DNA of 64,000 nt, from contig JAEYZM010000008.1 of assembly GCA_023427985.1 (NCBI GenBank), positions 62,001 to 126,000 on the forward strand, in the 5' to 3' direction. Both the position numbers and the translations under genes were made by a program. The notes beneath the pieces were generated by a model. It saw nothing but the letters and a program-made list of their open reading frames with translations. It was not told the origin of the DNA and made no database searches. This DNA comes from Bacteroidota bacterium. Lineage in GTDB: Bacteria > Bacteroidota > Bacteroidia > Sphingobacteriales > Sphingobacteriaceae. Position 1 is the first letter of the stretch, and the number at the start of each line of letters is the position of its first letter. Below are positions 42,648 to 50,775 of this stretch, in pieces.

Positions 42648-44372
42648 TTATGCTTTGATAATTGTTTTAAACCAATCTTTGTTTTGCAACACTTCTACAT
42701 TGCCTACATCCAATATATTGCCATCTTCCAAGGCAACAACGTAATCAAATTTATTAGCAATTTCTAAATCATTAGAAACCATCACTACTGTCCACTGTTT
42801 ATCTTTACCCAATATAAATTCTAAGACTTGTTCCTTATATTTTTTCTCTAGTAAATTAAAATGATCTTCAATTAAAATCATTTTTGGATAACCTATAAAA
42901 CAACGAGCTAATTTTATTTTCAATATTCTACTTTTTGGTAGTCGTATACCTTCTGGATGTAAATAGGTATCGTATCCGAATTCTAAGGATTGAACATATT
43001 CGTGAAGGCCTATCATTTTTGAAATGTATAATACCTCCTGAAAACTTACTTCCTTCCCCATGGTGATGTTCTCAAGAATAGTTCCTTGAATGATATCTTC
43101 TTTAGCAAATGAACTACCTATATTTTTTCTGAGTTTAGCTAAATTCAAATTACTTAATGGAAAACTGTTGTAAGTTATCGCACCTTCGTAATCGTTAAAT
43201 AGTCCTCCTAAAACATGAATTAACATCGACTTTCCAGAACCATTATAACCCGACAAACAAACTTTATCGCCAGCATTTATTTTTAAATTAATATTTTTTA
43301 ATACATATTCCGATTCATAACTAAATCGATAATTAAAATTCTTTAATTCAATTTCTAATCCATTTGATGCACTATAATCGATGTTTCTACCATCGACCTT
43401 TTCTAATGGTAAGTCGTTTACTCCACCCAACTTTTCTACCGCGGTTAATACATCGTAAATGGTATCCATACTGAAAATTAATTTTTCAACTGAGGATAAT
43501 AAAAGGATGATGATAATTTCAGCAGCAACAAATTGACCTATATTCATTTGTTGATCTATCACCAATAAACCACCTATCAATAATAAACCTGCAGTTACCA
43601 ATACTTTAAATGCTATAAGATTGAAGTATTGAAATTTTAAAATTTTAAAATGTGACTGACGTTGATCTAGGTAACCATCGACATATTTATTAGTCTTTTT
43701 TAATGGCAAATCTGTTTCACCAGCCATTTTATACGATTCCATGTTACGGGCAATGTCTACCAACCAATTGGCAACATCGTACTTGTAATTCGATTCTTTC
43801 AATGAAGTGTACAAACCCTTTGCTCCTGTAAATCGAATGATCAATGCTGCAATACTTACAAATAGTATACTGTATATAATAAAGAATGGATGATAAATGG
43901 AGAGTAAAATTAAACCAAATAAAATCTGTAAAGATGCGGCAGTAAAATCAATCAAAATTTTTGATAAACCTTTTTGTATAGCAACGGTCTCAAAAAAACG
44001 CATCACCACTTCAGGTATGTAAAAATTATTGATCAACTCCGTTTTTAATCTTGGTATGCGGTATGCAAATTCAAGTGCCGACTTAGTAAAGATTTTTTGT
44101 TGCAGGTTTTCATTGACGGTCAATTGAAAGACTTGCAAAATCCCACTCATTGCGACTCCCATAATTACTATCATTACTAATATAACCCAAGAACTAGATA
44201 CTATACCTCCTCCAATTAAGTTGATGATGGATTGTATACCCAAGGGCAACGAAAGGTTTATTAATCCGTTGAATAAAGCAAATGCATAAATGCTATATAC
44301 TTCTTTCCGTTCAACGTTCAATAGTCGAATAAATCTTTGTACGGGAGTTAATAAACCTTTATCTTTCAACAT
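42648..44372 (-). CDS. ABC exporter half-transporter with degenerate ATPase motifs
   Basis: The 574 residues have a six-helix ABC transmembrane domain (about 20-310) and a nucleotide-binding domain. The Walker A motif GYNGSGKS is intact (K381). Beyond it the motifs are eroded: the Q-loop position reads SSFAKED, the LSGGQ signature is replaced by IRLPKSRILKIKLARC, Walker B ends ILIED (E502-D503 instead of D-E), and the switch histidine is missing in VMVSNDLE. No C39 peptidase domain is present. It resembles the exporters of type I secretion found with HlyD and TolC, as here. ATP may bind, but hydrolysis is doubtful. The substrate is unknown, and I see no leader peptide gene nearby. Confidence 0.85.
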   Translation of the reverse strand: MLKDKGLLTPVQRFIRLLNVERKEVYSIYAFALFNGLINLSLPLGIQSIINLIGGGIVSSSWVILVMIVIMGVAMSGILQVFQLTVNENLQQKIFTKSALEFAYRIPRLKTELINNFYIPEVVMRFFETVAIQKGLSKILIDFTAASLQILFGLILLSIYHPFFIIYSILFVSIAALIIRFTGAKGLYTSLKESNYKYDVANWLVDIARNMESYKMAGETDLPLKKTNKYVDGYLDQRQSHFKILKFQYFNLIAFKVLVTAGLLLIGGLLVIDQQMNIGQFVAAEIIIILLLSSVEKLIFSMDTIYDVLTAVEKLGGVNDLPLEKVDGRNIDYSASNGLEIELKNFNYRFSYESEYVLKNINLKINAGDKVCLSGYNGSGKSMLIHVLGGLFNDYEGAITYNSFPLSNLNLAKLRKNIGSSFAKEDIIQGTILENITMGKEVSFQEVLYISKMIGLHEYVQSLEFGYDTYLHPEGIRLPKSRILKIKLARCFIGYPKMILIEDHFNLLEKKYKEQVLEFILGKDKQWTVVMVSNDLEIANKFDYVVALEDGNILDVGNVEVLQNKDWFKTIIKA

Positions 44373-44506
44373 AACAAGTTCTTAACAAAATTTCTTTTAA
44401 TTTGTTTATATAATTATTTATGATATTTAACAAAAGTATTAATTAAAGTTTATATCAATTTTTGACTTACCATAAATTATATTAATAATAAATATAAATC
44501 TTTTAT

Positions 44507-46282
44507 ATGTATAAATTATTTTCTACCCTTATCGTTTTATGCTGCAGCCTTAGCCTATCCAAGGCACAGAAAATTTCATTGCCATATAACAATTCAAATG
44601 CCAATCAAACTCCAAGCTATGAAGAGATATTGAATTTCTATAAGCAAGTAGACAAAAAGTACAAGGAAGCTAAATTGTTAGAGTATGCTTATGTCGATGT
44701 GGCAGAACCCTTAAGAGTGTTGGAGATAAAATCAAATAACTCATCCTCAAAAGAAAAAATTTCTATTTTAATTAATAATGGAATCCATCCCGGTGAGCCA
44801 GAAGGAATTGATGCAAGTATGTTGCTTGCATTGAATATTCTAGAGCTACAAAACAATGAGAGCCTCAGTACATCGACCTATATTAAAAACAATTTTTATT
44901 TAGGTGTATTGAAAGATTTACTGCAATATGCTAATATCTATATCATCCCAGTGTATAATATCGATGGTGCATTGAATCGGAATAGTTACAGTAGAGCAAA
45001 TCAAAATGGACCGGAGTCGTATGGATTCAGAGGCAATGCAAAGAATCTCGATTTGAATCGGGACTTTATAAAATTGGATTCAAGAAATGCACAAGAGTTT
45101 ACACGATTGTTTCAGGATATAAAGCCTCATCTATTTGTAGACAATCATACCAGTAATGGGGCCGATTATCAACATGTGATTACATATATTGCTACGCAAA
45201 AGGATAAATTAAATCCGAATATAAGTAAGTATATGTACAATCAGTTTATGCCTCAACTGGAATCACAACTTGCAAAGTACAAGTATGCTTGCGTTCCTTA
45301 TGTCAACAATTGGAGCAATACACCTGAAAATGGTTGGCCTGCTTTTTACGAAAGTCCGCGTTATGCGACTGGTTATACCACATTGTTTAATACCATCGGT
45401 TTTACATTAGAAACGCATATGCTCAAGTCCTATGCAGAACGCGTAGAGGCTTCTTATGCGTATTTAGTTTCATTGTTAGAGATAGCAAAATTGGATCATT
45501 CGAAAATTTATTCTAGTAAAAAATTAGCGGATGAATCGGTAAAGAATCAAGATGTATTTTATTTAAATTGGAAATCAGACACAAGTACTTATCGATACAT
45601 CGATTTCTACGGTTATGAAGCGGAGTATAAAGATTCAGAAATTGGCGACTATAAAAGATTGTATTACAACAGAGAAAAACCCTTCGTAAAAAAAGTAAAA
45701 TTTTACGACACCTATCGTTGCATAGATAGTGTTATTAAACCCACAGCTTATATTATACCCTTTGCTTGGGAGAATGTTATTAATAGATTACAATTAAACG
45801 GTGTGCAATTTAAACGCGTTGAGAAAGACAGCTTGATGAATTTAACTGTGTATTATATTAAAAATTACAACACATCGACAAGAGCATATGAAGGGCATTA
45901 TTTACATAGCAATACAAGTTATGAAAAGAAAACTAAGTCAATACTTGTTCGTAAAGGTGATGTGATTGTGTATATGAATCAGAATGCGAATAGATACATT
46001 GTGGAAACTTTAGAACCGAATGCGATCGACTCCTATTTTAATTGGAATTTTTTCGATGCAGTTCTACAACAAAAAGAGTATTTTTCCGATTATGTATTTG
46101 AGGATACGGCATTGGAATTGTTAAAATCAAATCCAGTTATTAGAAAACAATTTGAAGAGAAAAAGAAATCCGACAAAGAATTCGCATCCAATAAAAATGC
46201 GCAATTAGATTTTATTTATAAATTAAGTCCTTATTACGAACAAACACATTTGTTGTATCCAGTTTATAGATTAGAAAAATGA
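44507..46282 (+). CDS. M14-family zinc carboxypeptidase, secreted
   Basis: The 591 residues have a signal peptide (about 1-20). The M14 zinc ligands are in NGIHPGEPEG (H94, E97) and DNHTSNGADYQH (H214), and the catalytic glutamate is in FTLETHM (E302). The C-terminal 250 residues form an extra domain of unknown role. It removes C-terminal residues from peptides outside the cytoplasm. Its stop overlaps the rhomboid start in ATGA, so the two are coupled. Confidence 0.9.
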   Translation: MYKLFSTLIVLCCSLSLSKAQKISLPYNNSNANQTPSYEEILNFYKQVDKKYKEAKLLEYAYVDVAEPLRVLEIKSNNSSSKEKISILINNGIHPGEPEGIDASMLLALNILELQNNESLSTSTYIKNNFYLGVLKDLLQYANIYIIPVYNIDGALNRNSYSRANQNGPESYGFRGNAKNLDLNRDFIKLDSRNAQEFTRLFQDIKPHLFVDNHTSNGADYQHVITYIATQKDKLNPNISKYMYNQFMPQLESQLAKYKYACVPYVNNWSNTPENGWPAFYESPRYATGYTTLFNTIGFTLETHMLKSYAERVEASYAYLVSLLEIAKLDHSKIYSSKKLADESVKNQDVFYLNWKSDTSTYRYIDFYGYEAEYKDSEIGDYKRLYYNREKPFVKKVKFYDTYRCIDSVIKPTAYIIPFAWENVINRLQLNGVQFKRVEKDSLMNLTVYYIKNYNTSTRAYEGHYLHSNTSYEKKTKSILVRKGDVIVYMNQNANRYIVETLEPNAIDSYFNWNFFDAVLQQKEYFSDYVFEDTALELLKSNPVIRKQFEEKKKSDKEFASNKNAQLDFIYKLSPYYEQTHLLYPVYRLEK

Positions 46283-46896
46283 TAGAAGATATAATTAGAT
46301 ACACACCTGTATCGTCCTTAATTTTTGTTTTTACTATTCTTACTTCTTTGTATGCATTCTATGGAGATGGTAGTGTTTTCAGGGGATTGATGTTGCATCC
46401 ATACAGCATATTTAGAAATAAAAGGAGGTATACGGTTTTTACTTCAGCATTTATTCATGCCGACTACAACCATTTAATTTTTAATATGCTGAGTTATTTC
46501 TTCTTCGCATTCACTTTAGAGAAAATTGTTGGGCATTGGCAATTTGCGTTGATCTATATTGGCGGAATTGTATTGAGTGATATCAGCAGTATTATTAAAA
46601 ACAGAAACAATATAGGTTATTATTCCTTGGGGGCATCGGGTGCTGTATCTGCTGTATTATTCAGTTATATACTTTTTGATCCAACTAGTAAAATTTATTT
46701 ATTCTTTATACCGATAGGAATTCCAGCTTATTTATTTGCATTATTATACTTAGGTTATTGCATGTATGCAGCGAAAAACCAAAGTGACAATATCAATCAC
46801 GATGCACATTTCTGGGGAGCATTAAGTGGATGGATTATTACCATCATACTATTTCCACATATTTTTGGATACTTTATACAAGCAGTGTTTGCTTAG
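46279..46896 (+). CDS. Rhomboid-family intramembrane serine protease
   Basis: The 205-residue protein has six hydrophobic helices. The dyad is serine in LGASGAVSAV (S120) and histidine in NHDAHFWGALSGW (H177), and HADYNHLIFNM is the conserved helix 2 segment. It cleaves membrane proteins in the bilayer. It is coupled to the M14 gene by a 4-nt overlap, and its stop overlaps the stop of the convergent biotin carrier. Confidence 0.92.
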   Translation: MIEDIIRYTPVSSLIFVFTILTSLYAFYGDGSVFRGLMLHPYSIFRNKRRYTVFTSAFIHADYNHLIFNMLSYFFFAFTLEKIVGHWQFALIYIGGIVLSDISSIIKNRNNIGYYSLGASGAVSAVLFSYILFDPTSKIYLFFIPIGIPAYLFALLYLGYCMYAAKNQSDNINHDAHFWGALSGWIITIILFPHIFGYFIQAVFA

Positions 46897-47393
46897 GCAA
46901 GTAAGAGAAGAACTTCGTTCTTTTCTACTTTGTCTCCAGCTTTCACTTTTATCTGTTTCACAGTACCATCGGCAGGAGCCTTTAAGATGTTCTCCATTTT
47001 CATTGCTTCAAGTACTAATAAATTATCACCCTTCTTAAAGCTTTGTCCTTCCTCTATCAATGTTTTCAATACCAATCCGGGCATTGGAGCTTTTATATCG
47101 TTTACTTTTTTTACATTAAGATTATCGAGACCCAAACTCTTTAATAAATCATCAAATTGATCTTTTACTTCGCATTCGTATTTTCTTCCATTGACTTTAA
47201 TGATGCCCGTTTTATTTTCATCATTTAACTCAACCAATTCAACATTATAGGATTTTGTGCCATTTAAAACATGATAAACATTATCCGAAATTTTTGAAAT
47301 AGAAAAATTCTGTTTTTCATTATTCAATACGATCGAATCTTTTTCGAACTGTACATCGAACTTCTCTTTTTTATTAACGTTTACGTGATACAT
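46893..47393 (-). CDS. Biotin carrier protein (BCCP/biotin-lipoyl domain)
   Basis: The 166 residues end in a biotinyl domain: PMPGLVLKTLIEEGQSFKKG and EAMKMENIL with the biotinylated lysine K132. The N-terminal 90 residues are a small beta-rich domain. It resembles carrier subunits of propionyl-CoA or methylmalonyl-CoA-type carboxylases and decarboxylases. The carboxylase subunits are not in the window. A TATTTTTG box ends 4 nt before the ATG. Confidence 0.88.
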   Translation of the reverse strand: MYHVNVNKKEKFDVQFEKDSIVLNNEKQNFSISKISDNVYHVLNGTKSYNVELVELNDENKTGIIKVNGRKYECEVKDQFDDLLKSLGLDNLNVKKVNDIKAPMPGLVLKTLIEEGQSFKKGDNLLVLEAMKMENILKAPADGTVKQIKVKAGDKVEKNEVLLLLA

Positions 47394-47397
47394 GTCT

Positions 47398-47405
47398 CAA
47401 AAATA
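47398..47405 (-). promoter_or_regulatory. -7 box TATTTTTG of the biotin carrier gene
   Basis: TATTTTTG (minus strand, 47405-47398) ends exactly 4 nt before the ATG at 47393. It sits right after the stop of the DUF4159 gene (47410), giving this gene its own leaderless-type start. Confidence 0.5.
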
Positions 47406-47409
47406 CATA

Positions 47410-48072
47410 TTAATTTGTAAGTACATAATGAATGAGGTTAGCCCCCATTTTCAAGGCTTTGTTATGTAGTTCTGGACTGTCGCCCGGATAAGTCCCTACA
47501 TCTTCCCAGCCATTTCCCAAATCTGCTTCATAATCAAAGAAGCATACCAATCTTCCTTTAAAAATAATTCCAAATCCTTGCGGACGTTTGCCATCGTGTT
47601 CGTGAATTTTTGGTAAACCATTAGAGAACACATACGGCTTTTTGTAAATAGGATGATCAAAGGGTAATTCAACAAAATCCAATTCTGGAAAAACTTTTTT
47701 CATTGCAATACGAACGTATGCATTCATTCCGTAATTATCACAAATATGCAAGAAGCCACCAGAGCTTAAATATTTTCTTAAGTTTTCTGCCTCCTCATCA
47801 CTAAACACGATATTACCATGGCCTGTCGCAAAAATATATGGGTAGTTAAACAACTCAAATGAACCAGGTTCCACCAATTGCTCCTCTGGATGAATGTTTG
47901 TATTCAACTCTTCATTACAAAATCGAATTAGATTTTTCAATGCCGTTCTCGATGAATACCAGTCACCTCCACCAGAATATTTTAATCGCGCAATTTTATA
48001 TCCCGGCGCTTTGAATGAAGTAAAACTGCCGACACATAAAATACATATTAAAAAAACAATTACTCTTTTCAT
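47410..48072 (-). CDS. DUF4159-domain protein, secreted
   Basis: From the ATG at 48072 the protein has 220 residues with a signal peptide (MKRVIVFLICILCVGSFTSF). The body has YSGGGDWYSSRTALKNLIRF, YIFATGHGNIVFSDEEAENL, GGFLHICDNYG and VCFFDYEADLGNGWED, the pattern of DUF4159 (glutamine-amidotransferase-like fold, no known activity). An upstream start overlapping rsmE is possible but would lose the signal peptide. The start lies 1 nt after rsmE, in an operon. Confidence 0.85.
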   Translation of the reverse strand: MKRVIVFLICILCVGSFTSFKAPGYKIARLKYSGGGDWYSSRTALKNLIRFCNEELNTNIHPEEQLVEPGSFELFNYPYIFATGHGNIVFSDEEAENLRKYLSSGGFLHICDNYGMNAYVRIAMKKVFPELDFVELPFDHPIYKKPYVFSNGLPKIHEHDGKRPQGFGIIFKGRLVCFFDYEADLGNGWEDVGTYPGDSPELHNKALKMGANLIHYVLTN

Positions 48073-48073
48073 A

Positions 48074-48775
48074 TCAATGCATAGAAGCGTAAAGTACACA
48101 GGCAGTTATTGCCGCGGTTTCAGTTCTTAAACGCTCTTTCCCAAAACTTATTGGAACAAAACCTTTGTTTTTAGCTTGCTCAATTTCTTCAACGCTGAAG
48201 TCGCCCTCTGGACCAATCAAAATTAAATAATTTGCTTGCTCCGATTTTATGTCGAAAATTTTTTTCTTATCATCTTCCAAGCAATGCGCAATTGCATTAA
48301 CTGTATGGCTATGATCTTTTTCTAAAAATTCATTTAGGCCGATGCTTGCATGCAATTGAGGGTGGTAGGCTTTGATACTTTGTTTCATTGCCGACTCCAC
48401 AATTTTATTTGCGCGTTCTAATTTTAATTCTTTTTTCTCCGATCGTTTCGTAATAATTGGAGTGATTTCATCGATACCAATTTCTGTTGCCTTTTCTAAA
48501 AACCATTCAAATCGATCCGAAAATTTCAGTGGTGAAATGGCCATGTGCAATCGATAATTTCTTTGACCAAAATTTAATTTTACATCTAAGACTTCAACTA
48601 CACATTTTTTAGGATGTGCATCTATTATTTGTGTTTCGTAAAATCCGCCCCTACCATCGACTAAATACACAGCATCTCCCTCTTGCATACGCAATACTTT
48701 AATGCAATGCTTACTCTCTTCTTCAGAAAGCGTATAAACATGTGTACGTATATCGGGAGTGTAAAATAAATGCAT
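48074..48775 (-). CDS. rsmE: 16S rRNA (uracil1498-N3)-methyltransferase
   Basis: RsmE methylates U1498 of 16S rRNA. The 233 residues show an N-terminal PUA-like part (HLFYTPDI, HCIKVLRMQEGD) and the SPOUT knot with LIGPEGDFSVEEIEQAKNKG and LGKERLRTETA-like FGKERLRTETAAI. The length is normal. Upstream of the ATG there is TATCTTTA, a poor match to the -7 box, so an own promoter is uncertain. Confidence 0.95.
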   Translation of the reverse strand: MHLFYTPDIRTHVYTLSEEESKHCIKVLRMQEGDAVYLVDGRGGFYETQIIDAHPKKCVVEVLDVKLNFGQRNYRLHMAISPLKFSDRFEWFLEKATEIGIDEITPIITKRSEKKELKLERANKIVESAMKQSIKAYHPQLHASIGLNEFLEKDHSHTVNAIAHCLEDDKKKIFDIKSEQANYLILIGPEGDFSVEEIEQAKNKGFVPISFGKERLRTETAAITACVLYASMH

Positions 48776-48802
48776 CTTTAAAGATACAAATTTGGAGAAA
48801 AA

Positions 48803-50116
48803 CTATTCTTCATTCAATGTTGAATCTACTAAATCGATCATCTTTAGTACCTCTACATTATTTTTTTTCTTTTGAGTAACTATGAATCGATATCCAGAAA
48901 ATTCAATCTCTTCACCCAACTCAGGGATTTTTTCAAAAATCACATTCATTAGACCTGCTACCGAATCGTACTCATCGTCTTCTGGTAAAGCATGTGGTAA
49001 AAATTCATTCACATCGCTAATGGTAGATTGTGCATCAATGATATATTCACGATCTCCCATCTTCACAACCTTTGGTTTTTCCTCGTCGTGTTCGTCCTGA
49101 ATTTCACCTACTAATTCCTCAATAATATCTTCCATTGTCACCAATCCAGCGGTACCACCAAACTCATCTAAAACAATCGCCATATTCGGATTGCGTTTGT
49201 TTTTCATCTCAGACAAAAGATCGGCAATACGTTTTGATTCTGGAATGTAATAAACGGGTCTGATTAAATCCGACAACTTGATTTTTTGCTCCTTTAACTC
49301 TTTTACTAAAAGATCCTTCACGTGAATATAACCAATGATATCGTCGATGCTATTTCTATACACTGGAATTCTAGTATAGCCTTCATTAATTACAAAGTTT
49401 GCAAATACTGTATAATCGGAGTTTATATCGATAGCAACAATAGAGGTTCTTGGGATCATGATCTTCTTAACTGTTCTGTCGTTAAAATCGAAAACGTTTT
49501 TTATCAGCTCATGTTCCGATGAATCCAAGGCACCTGATTCTTTTCCTTGATCCAATAACAATTGCAATTCTTCCGATGTGTGTACTTCGTGACCGTGTAT
49601 AGGAGAAATTCCAATTTTCTTTAAGATGACATTCGCCAATCCATTCAATACCCAAATAAATGGTTTAAACAAATAGTAGAAAATGTTTAATGGAATCGAA
49701 ATAGCAAACGTGGTTGTAACCGGACGTTGAATGGCCAATGATTTTGGCGCTAATTCACCAAACACAATGTGTAATACAGTGATTAATAAGAAAGCAATAG
49801 GCAATGCAATTTGATGTGCTAATTCTGTCGACATTTCTACGTTGAATACAGACATGATTCGGATAATTAATTCTGTAACTACCGACTCACCAATCCAACC
49901 CAATCCTAACGAAGCAAGTGTAATACCTAATTGAGTTGCCGATAAATAGGCATCTAAATTAGCAAGTATATTTTTAGCAATCTTTGCGGTTTGATTTCCT
50001 GTTTTTGCTTTTAACTCTACTTGTGAGGCTCTAACTTTTACGATTGCAAATTCAGCTGCTACGAAAAAACCATTGAGCAAAACCAGGAATAAAGTTAAAA
50101 TGATATCGAGTACCAT
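48803..50116 (-). CDS. CorC/HlyC-type membrane protein with CNNM (DUF21) and CBS domains
   Basis: The 437 residues are a CNNM/DUF21 membrane domain (about 1-190, four helices), a CBS pair (about 205-325; MIPRTSIVAIDI and IIGYIHVKDLL) and a CorC_HlyC domain (about 345-430). The family is linked to magnesium/cobalt efflux; GldE of gliding flavobacteria is a related form. I do not assign GldE, since no gld genes are nearby. It follows the DedA gene after 2 nt. Confidence 0.9.
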   Translation of the reverse strand: MVLDIILTLFLVLLNGFFVAAEFAIVKVRASQVELKAKTGNQTAKIAKNILANLDAYLSATQLGITLASLGLGWIGESVVTELIIRIMSVFNVEMSTELAHQIALPIAFLLITVLHIVFGELAPKSLAIQRPVTTTFAISIPLNIFYYLFKPFIWVLNGLANVILKKIGISPIHGHEVHTSEELQLLLDQGKESGALDSSEHELIKNVFDFNDRTVKKIMIPRTSIVAIDINSDYTVFANFVINEGYTRIPVYRNSIDDIIGYIHVKDLLVKELKEQKIKLSDLIRPVYYIPESKRIADLLSEMKNKRNPNMAIVLDEFGGTAGLVTMEDIIEELVGEIQDEHDEEKPKVVKMGDREYIIDAQSTISDVNEFLPHALPEDDEYDSVAGLMNVIFEKIPELGEEIEFSGYRFIVTQKKKNNVEVLKMIDLVDSTLNEE

Positions 50117-50118
50117 AC

Positions 50119-50751
50119 TTATGATTTAGACCTTCTGCGTTCTTTTAAATAGGTAAGAACAACCGGTATCATACTTACTAAGATAATAGTAATTACAATG
50201 TATTCTAAGTTTTCTTGTAAAGAAGGGAAAATTTTTCCTAAGAAATATCCAGAAAGTGTCATGGATGATACCCAAGCAATACTTCCTACCACATTATAAA
50301 TGACAAACTTCTTGAAATCGATGCTTACAACACCCGCCATTATTGGTACAAATGTTCTGATAATAGGAATGAATCGGCCTAAGATTAATGCCATTCCACC
50401 ATATCGCTCATAAAAATCTTTTGCCGCATTCGCATGTTTCTTTTTAAAGAGCAATGAATCATCTCTTTTGAACAACATCGGCCCAGTTTTTTTACCAAAA
50501 TAATAGCCCACAAAATTTCCCAATATACCCGCGGTAATAACAGTCAAATTTAAGGTTACGATGTTTACATCGAAGATCGGACTGCCACACATTAATCCAG
50601 CTACGAATAATAAGGAATCGCCCGGTAAGAAAAATCCGAAGAACAAACCTGTTTCTGCGAAAATGATAAATAACAATAGCGCTAATCCGCCATAGTGAAT
50701 AATACTTTGCGGGTTAAGCAAAGTTTTTACGAATTCAATAGTGTTTTCCAT
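50119..50751 (-). CDS. DedA-family (VTT) membrane protein
   Basis: The 210 residues match DedA: FAETGLFFGFFLPGDSLLF, GNFVGYYFGKKTGP, FYERYGGMALILGRFIPIIRTFVPIMAG and the terminal helix. DedA/VTT proteins act in lipid-carrier (undecaprenyl phosphate or phospholipid) flipping. It lies 24 bp after nuoN, possibly transcribed by read-through from the nuo operon, and next to the CorC gene. Confidence 0.92.
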   Translation of the reverse strand: MENTIEFVKTLLNPQSIIHYGGLALLLFIIFAETGLFFGFFLPGDSLLFVAGLMCGSPIFDVNIVTLNLTVITAGILGNFVGYYFGKKTGPMLFKRDDSLLFKKKHANAAKDFYERYGGMALILGRFIPIIRTFVPIMAGVVSIDFKKFVIYNVVGSIAWVSSMTLSGYFLGKIFPSLQENLEYIVITIILVSMIPVVLTYLKERRRSKS

Positions 50752-50775
50752 AAGAATGACCGAAAATAGCTAAAA

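Noticed and set aside
39881..44372. Bacteriocin or RiPP export cluster around the ABC/HlyD/TolC operon
   Set aside because: The ABC protein has no C39 peptidase domain and no small precursor with a GG leader, nor any modification enzyme, is encoded next to it.
48073..48099. Upstream start of the DUF4159 gene
   Set aside because: It overlaps rsmE and would put nine polar or mixed residues before an otherwise normal signal peptide.
48803..50116. Naming the CorC-type gene gldE
   Set aside because: The domain plan fits both groups, and no other gliding gene is nearby to decide.
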